Shown piece after piece: positions 7,400 to 15,847 of a stretch of 64,000 nucleotides of DNA. Source of the DNA: Paenibacillus peoriae KCTC 3763 (GTDB taxonomy: Bacteria > Bacillota > Bacilli > Paenibacillales > Paenibacillaceae); the NCBI RefSeq assembly GCF_000236805.1, contig NZ_AGFX01000031.1, positions 102,847 to 166,846 on the forward strand, given 5' to 3'. The stretch's first letter is position 1; the number at the start of each line of letters is the position of its first letter. Below the pieces are notes generated by a model. It ran no database searches. It worked only from the letters and a program-made list of their open reading frames with translations, and was not told where the DNA came from. The position numbers and the translations under genes are program-made.

Positions 7400-7696
7400 G
7401 CTTTTGAACACAATCATTTCATGCAAGAGATCGGATATGAACCAAAGGGCGAGAACGGAATAACGGGACAAAGATTTTTCCAAAAGGGTGGGGACAATCG
7501 GACTCATCATGTCCATATTTTTCAAGTTGGAAGCAATGAGATTGAACGACATCTTGCATTCCGGGATTATTTAAGAGAGCACCCAAAAGCGGTTCAAGAA
7601 ACCACAAAGCAACTGAGTACCCCATATGATTATGCTAACGGGTACATCAGTTTAACAAGGCTACAGTTGGCACATTTTTACGATCGTTTCTCATGA
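7400..7696 (+). pseudogene. GrpB/UPF0157 family C-terminal remnant
   Basis: About 90 codons match the C-terminal half of GrpB-type proteins (nucleotidyltransferase-like fold): GYEPKGENGITGQRFF, RTHHVHIFQ and HLAFRDYLREHPKAV. The N-terminal half, with the expected metal-binding residues, is absent, and the last 20 residues diverge from the family. No ribosome binding site precedes the first Met. It lies directly between the SDR gene and a recombinase gene and abuts the stop codon of the latter, which suggests truncation by an insertion or deletion event. Confidence 0.7.
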
Positions 7697-8647
7697 TTAT
7701 TTGATCGGCACCTGAATATCCAACCTGTCCATCGCTTTTTCCTTCTCCCGGTCCGTGACATGCGTATATACGGTGGTTGTCTGGATGGATGAGTGCCCCA
7801 GCAGCTCCTGTACCGTACGCAGATCGGCCCCCTTACGCAAAAGCATCGTTGCAAACGTATGCCGCAGCTTATGGCTGGAGTAAGCCACCCGAGCCTGTGC
7901 ACCTTTATCTTGCTGGAATCGCTCGAACGTTTCTGTAGCGATCTGCTGGATAGAGCGTACTGCCAGTCGGCGGCCTTTTTGCGACACGAACATCGCATCC
8001 TCCTTCCCTCTCCACGGCGTTAATCTTTCCGCCACTGCACGATCTAAAATATCACACACAGCCTCCGGCACTGGAAGAGTACGCCACTTGCGTCCTTTAC
8101 CAAACACATCCAAAGTGCGTCGTTCCCGGCTGTAATCCGAGACATTCAAAGAGTGGACCTCCCCCACCCGCAATCCCATATATACCATGAGCAGAAAAAT
8201 AGCCGTATTCCGATTAGCATATTTCCCTTCCACCGCGAGTAAAAATGGCCGTATTTCATTTTCATCCAGGTACACGGGCATACGATTTCTTACTGTCTTT
8301 GCTTTTTTAATTCCGGACGCCGGATTTGTGCTGCATAATTCAAACTCCTGCAGTGCTTTGAAAAAACTACTCACCGCTGCATGCTTCCGGTTTCGGGTGC
8401 TGTCCCCGGCTCCTCCCTCCCGAGCCTTAGACAGATACGACATAACATGAATCTTTTTCACTTGATCAAGTGGCTTATCCCGCAATGTGCATAAAAACTG
8501 CTTTACATCCCCCACATAGTTTTTTTGTGTATGTACTGTATAGCCCGCATCCTTCATCCAGATTAAAAAGGCTTCCAGCTCCTCAGCATACATTTCATCC
8601 GTTTCATCTATTGTGACCGCCCCCGTACGCCGCTGCTCTTTTCTCAT
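7697..8647 (-). CDS. XerC/XerD-type tyrosine recombinase
   Basis: 316-residue integrase with an N-terminal SAM-like core-binding domain (about 15-105) and a complete catalytic domain: Arg in GLRVGE, Lys in [25 protein letters not shown] and nucleophile VYTHV. It performs site-specific strand exchange between short inverted-arm sites. AGGAGG lies 7 nt before the ATG at 8647, so this start is preferred over 8668. A perfect palindrome with 11-bp arms and a 6-bp spacer stands 128 bp upstream of the start (8775-8802) and is a natural candidate for its recognition site. Chromosomal XerC/XerD usually sit in conserved neighbourhoods; this copy stands among remnants and is probably element-borne. Confidence 0.85.
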   Translation of the reverse strand: MRKEQRRTGAVTIDETDEMYAEELEAFLIWMKDAGYTVHTQKNYVGDVKQFLCTLRDKPLDQVKKIHVMSYLSKAREGGAGDSTRNRKHAAVSSFFKALQEFELCSTNPASGIKKAKTVRNRMPVYLDENEIRPFLLAVEGKYANRNTAIFLLMVYMGLRVGEVHSLNVSDYSRERRTLDVFGKGRKWRTLPVPEAVCDILDRAVAERLTPWRGKEDAMFVSQKGRRLAVRSIQQIATETFERFQQDKGAQARVAYSSHKLRHTFATMLLRKGADLRTVQELLGHSSIQTTTVYTHVTDREKEKAMDRLDIQVPIK

Positions 8648-8774
8648 TCCAATGACCTCCTCTACCATTCGTATTCGAAATATGCTGTAAAACGTTCACT
8701 TTCATCTGTTTTTTATCGACAATTCAATCGACAACCTTATTCAAGAAGACTATAGAAAGTCGTTTTAAATCTAA

Positions 8775-8802
8775 ACTGCGTATAATTTATATTATACGCA
8801 GT
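8775..8802. repeat. perfect 11-6-11 palindrome, putative recombination site E
   Basis: ACTGCGTATAA and TTATACGCAGT are exact reverse complements around the spacer TTTATA; one further A/T pair extends each arm. The geometry and the TATAA/TTATA inner ends equal those of Xer sites, but the outer arms differ from sites A-C. It lies upstream of the recombinase gene starting at 8647. Confidence 0.55.
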
Positions 8803-8880
8803 TATTTCGGGTACTTTTTAAGTATAAAAAAGCTTGTTACCCTTGTCCAGCCTCGAATCCCAATTCGTTTTCGAAAAACA

Positions 8881-8908
8881 AAAAGAACCGCAACAATGCG
8901 GTTCTTTT
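8881..8908. terminator. bidirectional hairpin terminator
   Basis: A perfect 12-bp stem, AAAAGAACCGCA with TGCGGTTCTTTT, around an ACAA tetraloop. It no longer has an obvious gene to terminate on its left side. Confidence 0.8.
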
Positions 8909-9271
8909 ATGCATTGGTCGATAAGAGTAAAAGAATAATTCTTGCGGGACACAATGGACTCATGTGTAGGGGCTCCTTTTAGGGATTCCATATTTTAATT
9001 GGTTCAGGCAGTGAATTGATATTCGAATAGGCGCTAATTACGTCTAATCCCCTGTGATCACCAGCATTAGGCAGCATATCTAAGAACCCATGGGGTGAGT
9101 AGCCGTTGCCACGACAAGGGTGATGAGAAAAAGCATTTTGCTGTCTTGCTCCGTTTTCCCTTGATCATCCAGCACGATATACTTAAAGAAGTCGAAAGCC
9201 AAGTTGATATACACCTATGCTCATTTCAAAGAAATAGGTTTATTTATGACAAAGGGAGTGTTCATTTATTT
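8909..9271. other. gene-poor stretch
   Basis: No intact gene. The minus strand from about 9110 to 8979 is open and ends in a plausible C-terminus (GFLDMLPNAGDHRGLDV), but nothing recognisable supports it. It may be the tail of a deleted gene. Confidence 0.25.
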
Positions 9272-9439
9272 ATGAGTACCGAAATGCTGGAACGTCGAAG
9301 TGAAATTCTAAAACGTAATATCCATCAGTTGCTGGTTCAGGAAAATCAACACGGCGTGACACGTCAGGAAAATTACACGTTGCACAAAATGATCAGAGAA
9401 CTGCATCAAACCTCTCATGCTTTGAATACTTCCCGTTGA
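9272..9439 (+). CDS. small hypothetical protein (55 aa)
   Basis: 55-residue, highly charged, probably helical protein (MSTEMLERRSEILKRNIHQ at its start). AAGGGAG lies 14-15 nt upstream, a little far. An upstream in-frame extension to 9095 has no ribosome binding site and low-quality composition, so the short form is preferred. A strong terminator follows at 9465-9511. Length and helix pattern recall small Spo0E-like phosphatase regulators, but the diagnostic motif is not seen. Function unknown. Confidence 0.4.
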   Translation: MSTEMLERRSEILKRNIHQLLVQENQHGVTRQENYTLHKMIRELHQTSHALNTSR

Positions 9440-9464
9440 GATGCAAAACTGCTAAAACGCAAAT

Positions 9465-9511
9465 GAAAAATAACCTTCATCCCACTTCTTAGTGGTGGAA
9501 GGTTATTTTTT
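9465..9511. terminator. bidirectional terminator
   Basis: AAAAATAACCTTC and GAAGGTTATTTTTT form the outer stem and CCCAC/GTGG the inner one. It serves the small gene at 9272 and the convergent permease gene ending at 9515. Confidence 0.85.
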
Positions 9512-9514
9512 GTG

Positions 9515-10561
9515 TTATCCCTTGGAGCGGCTCAGTAAATACAGGAAGTATGGCGCACCAATAATAGCAACGATCAGACCTGTAGGAATTTCTTTCTGCA
9601 AAGGTAAGGATCGAGTGATCGTATCGGCTACGAGCACCAGGAGTGCTCCGACTAAAGCACAGGTCACCAGCAGCATTTTATGCTTTGGCCCCACCAGCTT
9701 TCTCGCCAAATGCGGACCGACCAAGCCAACAAAACCGATACCACCGCTAACCGACACACTGGAGCTTGCCAGTCCTACTGCAGCAGCCAGAAGAAGGATA
9801 CGTTCCCTTTCGATAGGTGTACCTAACCCTGATGCTGTCTGATCTCCTAGGTTCAGTACATTCATTACATTGGCTTTATAGTATGTGAAAGGAAGCAATA
9901 CAATAAGCCAGGGCAACAGAGCCATGACGAATTTCCAGTTTGATCCCCATATGCTTCCAGCCAGCCAATTTGCCACAAACGTGTAGCTTTCAGGTGTCAG
10001 CTTTAGCGTCATAATGATCATCGCAGCACTGATACCTGCTGCTACACCAATTCCACTCAGCAATAGCCTTGTCGGGGAAATCCCTTCGCCCTTTTTATAG
10101 GAAAGTGCATAGATTAGAATGGCAGCCGCTCCTGATCCTATCAGCGCAAGTCCGGGCAGTAAAAACAATGAGTTCGTGGTTTGCATGGATGGGAACAGCA
10201 ATACAAACAGCATCACCATTAGCCCGGCCCCCGCATTAATCCCCAGGATACCAGGGTCTGCCAGACCGTTGCGTGAAACACCCTGCATGATGCAGCCGGA
10301 TACGGCCAAGCCTGCACCAATCAGAATGGAAATCACCATGCGCGGCAATCGGAATTCAAACAGGATCAATTCCTGTTGTGGAGTCCCTTGTCCAAATAAG
10401 GTTTTAAAAAGCTCCATTGGCGAAAGTCGAATCGTTCCCGTATTCGCGCTTATGGTAAATGCAGCAATGAGCAAAATGATTAAAATGATCACAACGATCC
10501 AATCATGGATTTTTTTGCGGTGACTTGCTTTGGCAATAACCCCACTCGTAACATTGTTCAT
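9515..10561 (-). CDS. FecCD-type iron-siderophore ABC permease
   Basis: 348-residue integral membrane permease of the BtuC/FecD family. After a short basic N-terminus there are about nine to ten hydrophobic helices, with family signatures ELILFEFRLPRMVISILIGAGLAVSGCIMQG, NGLADPGILGINAGA and GGIGFVGLVGPHLARKLVG (each cited in part by its residues). AAAGGAG and the position 1 nt after the preceding stop fix the start at 10561 and show tight coupling to the upstream permease at 10563-11627. The two would form a heterodimeric channel. No ATPase gene is adjacent, so a remotely encoded FecE/FhuC/YusV-type ATPase must be shared. Confidence 0.9.
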   Translation of the reverse strand: MNNVTSGVIAKASHRKKIHDWIVVIILIILLIAAFTISANTGTIRLSPMELFKTLFGQGTPQQELILFEFRLPRMVISILIGAGLAVSGCIMQGVSRNGLADPGILGINAGAGLMVMLFVLLFPSMQTTNSLFLLPGLALIGSGAAAILIYALSYKKGEGISPTRLLLSGIGVAAGISAAMIIMTLKLTPESYTFVANWLAGSIWGSNWKFVMALLPWLIVLLPFTYYKANVMNVLNLGDQTASGLGTPIERERILLLAAAVGLASSSVSVSGGIGFVGLVGPHLARKLVGPKHKMLLVTCALVGALLVLVADTITRSLPLQKEIPTGLIVAIIGAPYFLYLLSRSKG

Positions 10562-10562
10562 C

Positions 10563-11627
10563 TTACAGCGCTCTCCTTTCTTTGCGTGCCAGATAAAGGA
10601 AGAACGGCACACCAATGAGGGCAATAAGCACGCCTACCGGTGTTTCCTCAGGTGCATTAATCATACGGGCCGCCAGATCGGCAAACACGATGAGCAAAGC
10701 TCCCATAATGGCCGAGCACGGTATAATCCAGCGATAATCGACGCCAACCAGCTTACGAGTGATATGAGGAATGATCAATCCCACGAAGCCTATAGAACCT
10801 ACTAATGATACCGCCGCACCTGCGAGAATTAGAACAAGAAGCATTCCCACTACCTTTACCAGCCCTGTTCGCTGACCCAGACTCAGTGCGATTTCATCGC
10901 CCAAACTGAGCAGCGTAATAGAGCGCGACAACATGAGAGCGCCGATAAAGGCTACCACCACCCAGGGCAAGACAATACCCAGTTGAACCCATTTCGTTCC
11001 ACTCAGTCCCCCTGCATACCAGAAGGCCAGATCCTGTCCAACATTAAAATACAAGCTGATCGCGTCACCCAAGGCAGACAATAATGCCGTCACAGCTGCA
11101 CCTGCCAATACAAGTCGCACTGGTGTAATGCCGGTCTTGGATAAGGAGCTTGTACCATATACCATCACAACAGCCAAGGCTGCACCAACAAAGGAGTACA
11201 GCATCAACTGTAAAAAGGAAGCGCCGGGAAAAAGAGCAAAGCAAATCGCCATCGCCAAACTCGCTCCTGAATTCAGGCCAAGCAAGCCCGAGTCAGCAAG
11301 TGGATTGCGGGTCATGCCCTGCATAATTGCCCCTGCAACAGCAAAGCAGACTCCGATTAGCACACCACCCAAAATCCGAGGCAACCGGATTTCCCAAATA
11401 ATTTGATGGTTTTGTATTGCAGGATTAAAATGAAAGACTGCGTTCCATACCTCAAACAGCCTAATCGAAGCTGCACCAAAGGATAAGGATAAAGCGATAC
11501 CAAACGCTAAAAGGACTACCCCTGCTGTTAAAATAAGTGAAGCCGCCCATGGCCGCGAGTGGAATTGAGTTGGCGGCTGCTTATGACTACTCCGAGCAGG
11601 ATTATCCGATGATTCTGATAATTTCAT
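10563..11627 (-). CDS. FecCD-type iron-siderophore ABC permease
   Basis: 354-residue permease, first gene of the pair. A hydrophilic 25-residue N-terminus is followed by the standard helices and motifs: EIRLPRILGGVLIG, AGAIMQGMTRNPLAD, LLGLNSGA and GSIGFVGLIIPHITRKLVG. The last is the coupling loop that contacts the ATPase. A strong Fur box lies 69 bp upstream, so the pair is expected to be iron-repressed. It is separated from the siderophore-binding protein gene upstream (ending 11849) by a terminator and its own Fur box, giving two iron-regulated transcripts. Confidence 0.9.
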   Translation of the reverse strand: MKLSESSDNPARSSHKQPPTQFHSRPWAASLILTAGVVLLAFGIALSLSFGAASIRLFEVWNAVFHFNPAIQNHQIIWEIRLPRILGGVLIGVCFAVAGAIMQGMTRNPLADSGLLGLNSGASLAMAICFALFPGASFLQLMLYSFVGAALAVVMVYGTSSLSKTGITPVRLVLAGAAVTALLSALGDAISLYFNVGQDLAFWYAGGLSGTKWVQLGIVLPWVVVAFIGALMLSRSITLLSLGDEIALSLGQRTGLVKVVGMLLVLILAGAAVSLVGSIGFVGLIIPHITRKLVGVDYRWIIPCSAIMGALLIVFADLAARMINAPEETPVGVLIALIGVPFFLYLARKERRAL

Positions 11628-11695
11628 GACTATTGTTCACCCTAACTGTTGAATAGTATGTAGGTTACTCAAAACCTGCGCTGACGAAAATGTAT

Positions 11696-11714
11696 GATAA
11701 TGAGAATTATTATC
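11696..11714. promoter_or_regulatory. Fur box before the permease pair
   Basis: GATAATGAGAATTATTATC matches the 19-bp Fur consensus (GATAATGATAATCATTATC) at 17 of 19 positions. It lies upstream of the permease gene starting at 11627. Confidence 0.85.
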
Positions 11715-11800
11715 ACGCAATCTTTATTATTGTAAATTAATGCGTCAATAGCTTCAATAGCTAATTTCGACAATCTCGTATAGCTCTGCTATTGGGGAAT

Positions 11801-11835
11801 AATTAAAGCCCTTCGGTATACATACCAAAGGGCTT
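11801..11835 (-). terminator. terminator after the binding-protein gene
   Basis: AAGCCCTTCGGTAT (11806-11819) pairs with ATACCAAAGGGCTT (11822-11835) with one mismatch. On the minus strand it is followed by a short T-rich run. It separates the upstream siderophore operon from the Fur-regulated permease pair. Confidence 0.6.
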
Positions 11836-11848
11836 CCAGCAAGAGCTG

Positions 11849-12832
11849 CTACTTCTGTGGAGCGTTCTCTTTATTCCGCTGCACAAGAAGATCTGCAATC
11901 TCTTCAGCTTGTCCCACAATAGCAATGGGATCAAAATACCAATACCGGTCCTCCTGAAGCTCAAAAACTCTGTCATTTCGAACGGCACTCAGTGACTTCC
12001 ATATGCTGTCTCCCTTATATCCGGTGTTTTCCTTACTAACGGTTAGAAAAATATAAGAGCCTGCATACTTGTCAATTACCTCTCTCGAAACTGACTTCCA
12101 TTGAGTTTCACCCATGAGTTCTTTTTGAACCAGCGGTGGTGGTGTTAACTCAAGACCTCTATAGATCGCCTGGCCTCCTCTGCCAAAATTGTCACCATAT
12201 ACATAGTATTCCTTGGGAGAGGCCTCCATAACAGTAAACGTATCCCCAGGCTGGATGATTCCCTTCAACTTGTCACGCGCCGCCTGCATCCGCTGATCAT
12301 ATTGGGCAAGCCATGTTTCGGCCTCTCGTTCTTTTCCAAGAAGCTCACCGAAAGCTGTCAGCTCCTCATGCACATTTTTGTACGTCCCATAAGGAATGAC
12401 GATAGTTGGAGCAATTTTGCTGTATTTCTCATACTCGCCTACATCTTTGGAACCAATCAGGATCAAATCCGGCTCCAGAGCCAGGACTTTTTCAACGGAC
12501 ACGCTACCGCGGTCCCCAATACTTGCAATGTCTTGTACAAGCTCCTTCGAGAACGGGTTATCCAGATAATACTTTACACTTCCCACGGGTTTGATCCCGA
12601 GGGCCAATAAATCATTTTGATACATATCTACCACGATCCGTTTGGGCTGAACAGGAATCGTAATCTCTCCATGAATGGTTTTGACTGTCTTGGTTGCCGC
12701 TGGCTTCTGCCCGCCAGAAGCTTGATCCTGCTTTTCAGCAGCCGGGTTCATTTTGCCTGCACATGCGCTCAGAGCTACAACGAGTACAAGCAGTATTGCC
12801 AAACTCCAAATTTGCTTCTTCAAGAAATTCAT
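11849..12832 (-). CDS. siderophore-binding lipoprotein
   Basis: Class III periplasmic-binding-protein fold (FecB/FhuD type), 327 residues. A lipoprotein signal with lipobox LSAC lies near residues 21-24, so it is anchored outside the membrane. Then come VKTIHGEITIPVQPKRIVVD, LALGIKPVGS, LALEPDLILIG and a C-terminal WYFDPIA. It captures ferric siderophore for FecCD permeases. GAGAGGG directly abuts the ATG at 12832 while a TTG three codons later (12823) has better spacing, so the true start may be that TTG. It is third in the minus-strand operon after the ABC half-transporter gene. Confidence 0.88.
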   Translation of the reverse strand: MNFLKKQIWSLAILLVLVVALSACAGKMNPAAEKQDQASGGQKPAATKTVKTIHGEITIPVQPKRIVVDMYQNDLLALGIKPVGSVKYYLDNPFSKELVQDIASIGDRGSVSVEKVLALEPDLILIGSKDVGEYEKYSKIAPTIVIPYGTYKNVHEELTAFGELLGKEREAETWLAQYDQRMQAARDKLKGIIQPGDTFTVMEASPKEYYVYGDNFGRGGQAIYRGLELTPPPLVQKELMGETQWKSVSREVIDKYAGSYIFLTVSKENTGYKGDSIWKSLSAVRNDRVFELQEDRYWYFDPIAIVGQAEEIADLLVQRNKENAPQK

Positions 12833-12860
12833 CCCTCTCGCTTTGCTTTCAAAGACCTAA

Positions 12861-14576
12861 TTACGTACCATACTGAGCTTGGTGCAGACGGCTATAAGCC
12901 CCCTTTGCGATCAGCAATTCTTCATGTCTCCCTTGCTCGACGATACCCTGATCTGCAACTACGATAATGCGGTCGGCATTTTTGATCGTTGCCAAACGAT
13001 GGGCAATCACGAGCGTTGTGCGGCCTTCCGACAGCTCCGCCAGCGCCTGCTGAATCGCGGCCTCCGTCTCCGTATCCAATGCCGATGTTGCTTCATCCAA
13101 AATGAGAATTGGCGGATTTTTCAGAAACATCCGGGCAATAGACAAGCGTTGCTTTTGACCGCCAGACAGCTTCACGCCTCGTTCGCCAATCATCGTATCC
13201 AGCCCTTCCGGATATGAGCGAACCAGATCTTCAATCTGAGCCCGCCGGGCAGCATCCCAAATTTCGTCTTCTGAAGCATCAAGTTTGCCGTAAGCAATAT
13301 TTTCACGAATCGTCCCATCAAAGAGGAATACATCCTGCTGTACGATACCAATCATGGATCGCAGCGAATCCAGCTTCATTTCACGGATATCCATGCCATC
13401 AATCGTAATGCTGCCTTCCTCGACATCATAGAAGCGAGGCAGCAAGCTGCAAAGTGTCGTTTTACCTGCCCCTGAAGGACCAACAAGTGCTACGGTTTCT
13501 CCTGCATGAATGGATAGGTCTACTTTGCGTAGTACCTTATCTTTGTTTTCATAGCCAAACGTTACACCCTCAAATTGAATATCTCCGTTAAGATGCTTAA
13601 CCGTCTTGGCAGCCGGCAAATCCTCTACGTCAGATTCACTCTCCAGCAAATCCAGGTAACGTCGGAAGCCGGCAATCCCTTTGGGATATGTTTCAATGAC
13701 GGAGTTAATTTGTTTGATTGGTGCGAGAAATACATTGGACAGCATTACAAATGCGATAAATTCCCCATAGGTCATCTGCCCCTCAATAACAAACCATGTT
13801 CCACATACAAGCACAAACAATGAGACCAGCTTCATCAGTATAAAACTGATCGAAGAATTCCATGCCATAATACGATAAGCGATCAGCTTTGTTTTACGAA
13901 ACCGTCCGTTATTTTCAGCAAAACGTTTCATTTCATGTGCTTCGTTGGAGAAAGCCTGTACAACGCGGATACCGCTAACGTTGTTTTCAATCCGGGCGTT
14001 GTAATCCGCAATATCAGAAAACATACGATGGAAAGCAGCATTCATTTTGCGGCTAAAATACAAGGACAAGTAAATCATCAGCGGAACAATAATAAATGTC
14101 AGCACAGCCAGCCTCCAGTTAATGCTAAGCATGATACCGAAGGCCCCGCCCAGAGTCATCAGCGCGATGAACAAATCCTCGGGCCCGTGGTGGGCAATTT
14201 CTCCGATATCCATCAGATCGTTGGTCATACGGGAGACCAGATGCCCTGTTTTGTTATTGTCAAAAAAGCGAAAGGATTGCTTTTGCACCCGATCAAACAG
14301 CTTTTTGCGCATGTCTGACTCAATGTTAATTCCCAGCTTGTGCCCCCAATAGGTAACCACGTAATTCAGTCCGGCACTTACGACATAAATCCCAAGCAAA
14401 GCTAGACAGGCAAATAAAATCCATTTCCAGTTCCCGCTGGGCAGCAAATCATCGACCACCCGGTTAACCGCAAGGGGAAAAGCCAGTTCCAACAGCGCAG
14501 CCAGCAAGGCACAAGAGAAATCAATGATAAATAAAGTCCGATAAGGACGGTAGTATTCAAAAAATCGTCTTAGCAT
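12861..14576 (-). CDS. ABC half-transporter (exporter type)
   Basis: 571-residue fused membrane and ATPase protein of the MsbA/multidrug exporter class. The six-helix membrane domain spans about residues 15-300. The ATPase has Walker A GPSGAGKTTL near 362, signature [10 protein letters not shown] near 463, Walker B ILILDEATSALD near 485 and the H-loop in VIAHRLATI. It sits between two siderophore-binding lipoprotein genes under one Fur-controlled promoter. A role in siderophore export or handling is therefore likely; generic drug or lipid export remains possible. Homodimer expected. GGAAGGGAG precedes the start codon. Confidence 0.85.
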   Translation of the reverse strand: MLRRFFEYYRPYRTLFIIDFSCALLAALLELAFPLAVNRVVDDLLPSGNWKWILFACLALLGIYVVSAGLNYVVTYWGHKLGINIESDMRKKLFDRVQKQSFRFFDNNKTGHLVSRMTNDLMDIGEIAHHGPEDLFIALMTLGGAFGIMLSINWRLAVLTFIIVPLMIYLSLYFSRKMNAAFHRMFSDIADYNARIENNVSGIRVVQAFSNEAHEMKRFAENNGRFRKTKLIAYRIMAWNSSISFILMKLVSLFVLVCGTWFVIEGQMTYGEFIAFVMLSNVFLAPIKQINSVIETYPKGIAGFRRYLDLLESESDVEDLPAAKTVKHLNGDIQFEGVTFGYENKDKVLRKVDLSIHAGETVALVGPSGAGKTTLCSLLPRFYDVEEGSITIDGMDIREMKLDSLRSMIGIVQQDVFLFDGTIRENIAYGKLDASEDEIWDAARRAQIEDLVRSYPEGLDTMIGERGVKLSGGQKQRLSIARMFLKNPPILILDEATSALDTETEAAIQQALAELSEGRTTLVIAHRLATIKNADRIIVVADQGIVEQGRHEELLIAKGAYSRLHQAQYGT

Positions 14577-14613
14577 CGTTATGACATCTCCCTTCCTATT
14601 TCAATTGAATCGA

Positions 14614-15621
14614 TCATTTAGGATCGACGGAAAACATTTTAATGGCTTCATCCAGCGATTGATCAATAGCAAGGGGTGAATATGTAAACCATGGATCAGC
14701 CTTGATGAAATACACTTTGTGGTTTTTGACAGCCAGCAGGTTTTTCCACAATGCACTTTGCTCAATTTCCTTAAGTATTCCGTCTTTAGTCGCTTCATCA
14801 TAAACGAGCATAATAATCCGGTCTCCAGACAGTTCAGGCAGCTTTTCCATCGAAATAGAATCATAAACAAAGTTAAATTTCGGGTCCTGAGCCAGCTTCT
14901 GACGTATGTACTCGGGCGGGTTCAATTCCAGTGAACGGTAAATGACATGGCCTACATTTCGCGCCCCGTAAACTCTTAGCACATCCTTGCCATAGGTCAT
15001 ATAAATCGTAACGGATTCATCTTTCTTAAATTTCCCGGCTAGTTTCTTTCGACCTTCTTCGGCCTTTTTGTCGAGGTTAGCGATCCATTGCTCGGCTTCC
15101 TTGTCCTTACCCAGCACAGCTGCAACATCCTGCAATTGCTTGAATACATCCCCGTTTCCAAAAGAAACGACCACGGTTGGAGCAATCTTTTCCAACTGCT
15201 CCTTCACTTCCGGAGTGGTATCTTCTGTTGCAATGATCAGGTCCGGTTGGAGCTCAAGCACCTTTTCAACATTGGTCGGGTTCCCAATATCAGCAATCCC
15301 GTCAATCTTTCCTTTTAAATAGTCGCCTTCCAGCAAATAAGAAGTAGCTCCCACTGGCTTAACACCCAAAGTCAACATAGCATCCAAATATTGCGTCGTG
15401 ACTACACGCTGCGGATTGACAGGAATACTGATCTTATTGCCAGTAGCATCTGTATACTCACGCGTAGCAACCGTTTTCGACTGCCCGGAAGAATCATTAG
15501 TACCCGTCTCTTTATTCGTCTGATTGTTGTTATCTGCGTTCCCGCATGCGCCTAACACCAACGTCAACAGTACAACCAGACAAAACGTGATTCCTAATTT
15601 TGATCTGTTATTTTGCTGCAC
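14614..15621 (-). CDS. siderophore-binding lipoprotein
   Basis: 335-residue binding protein of the FecB/YfiY type, first gene of the Fur-regulated operon. The lipobox LGAC lies near residues 23-26, followed by a Gln/Asn/Thr-rich linker. The ligand domain has YTDATGNKISIPVNPQRVV, LTLGVKPVGA and LELQPDLIIA. The start codon is GTG at 15621, with AAGGGGGA 9 nt upstream. It is clearly related to, but distinct from, the second binding protein of the operon at 11849, so the system probably captures two different ferric siderophores or their stereoisomers. Confidence 0.9.
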   Translation of the reverse strand: MQQNNRSKLGITFCLVVLLTLVLGACGNADNNNQTNKETGTNDSSGQSKTVATREYTDATGNKISIPVNPQRVVTTQYLDAMLTLGVKPVGATSYLLEGDYLKGKIDGIADIGNPTNVEKVLELQPDLIIATEDTTPEVKEQLEKIAPTVVVSFGNGDVFKQLQDVAAVLGKDKEAEQWIANLDKKAEEGRKKLAGKFKKDESVTIYMTYGKDVLRVYGARNVGHVIYRSLELNPPEYIRQKLAQDPKFNFVYDSISMEKLPELSGDRIIMLVYDEATKDGILKEIEQSALWKNLLAVKNHKVYFIKADPWFTYSPLAIDQSLDEAIKMFSVDPK

Positions 15622-15656
15622 GATAGTAAATCCCCCTTAAACATATATATCAAAAT

Positions 15657-15675
15657 GATAGTGATTCTCATTATC
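15657..15675. promoter_or_regulatory. Fur box before the binding-protein operon
   Basis: GATAGTGATTCTCATTATC matches the 19-bp Fur consensus at 16 of 19 positions. It lies 36 bp upstream of the GTG start at 15621. Confidence 0.85.
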
Positions 15676-15780
15676 ATATAATTTTTATTTTATCTATTAA
15701 CGAGTCTTCTTACAATACAAATTTTAGATGTAGCTTTATCCGATTTAGGGATACAAAGTGAACCGGAGCGGATCAAATCC

Positions 15781-15814
15781 AAAAAAAAGACTGATGCACA
15801 TGTTTGCATCAGTC
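15781..15814 (-). terminator. terminator of the ribose operon
   Basis: GACTGATGCA (15789-15798) pairs perfectly with TGCATCAGTC (15805-15814). On the minus strand it is followed by a run of T, ending the rbs transcript after rbsB. Confidence 0.88.
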
Positions 15815-15847
15815 CGAGACCTTAACTTTATTGGGTATACACCCGTT

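Noticed and set aside
9095-9271. N-terminal extension of the small protein at 9272
   Set aside because: No ribosome binding site, unrelated composition, and the shorter form fits a small helical protein.
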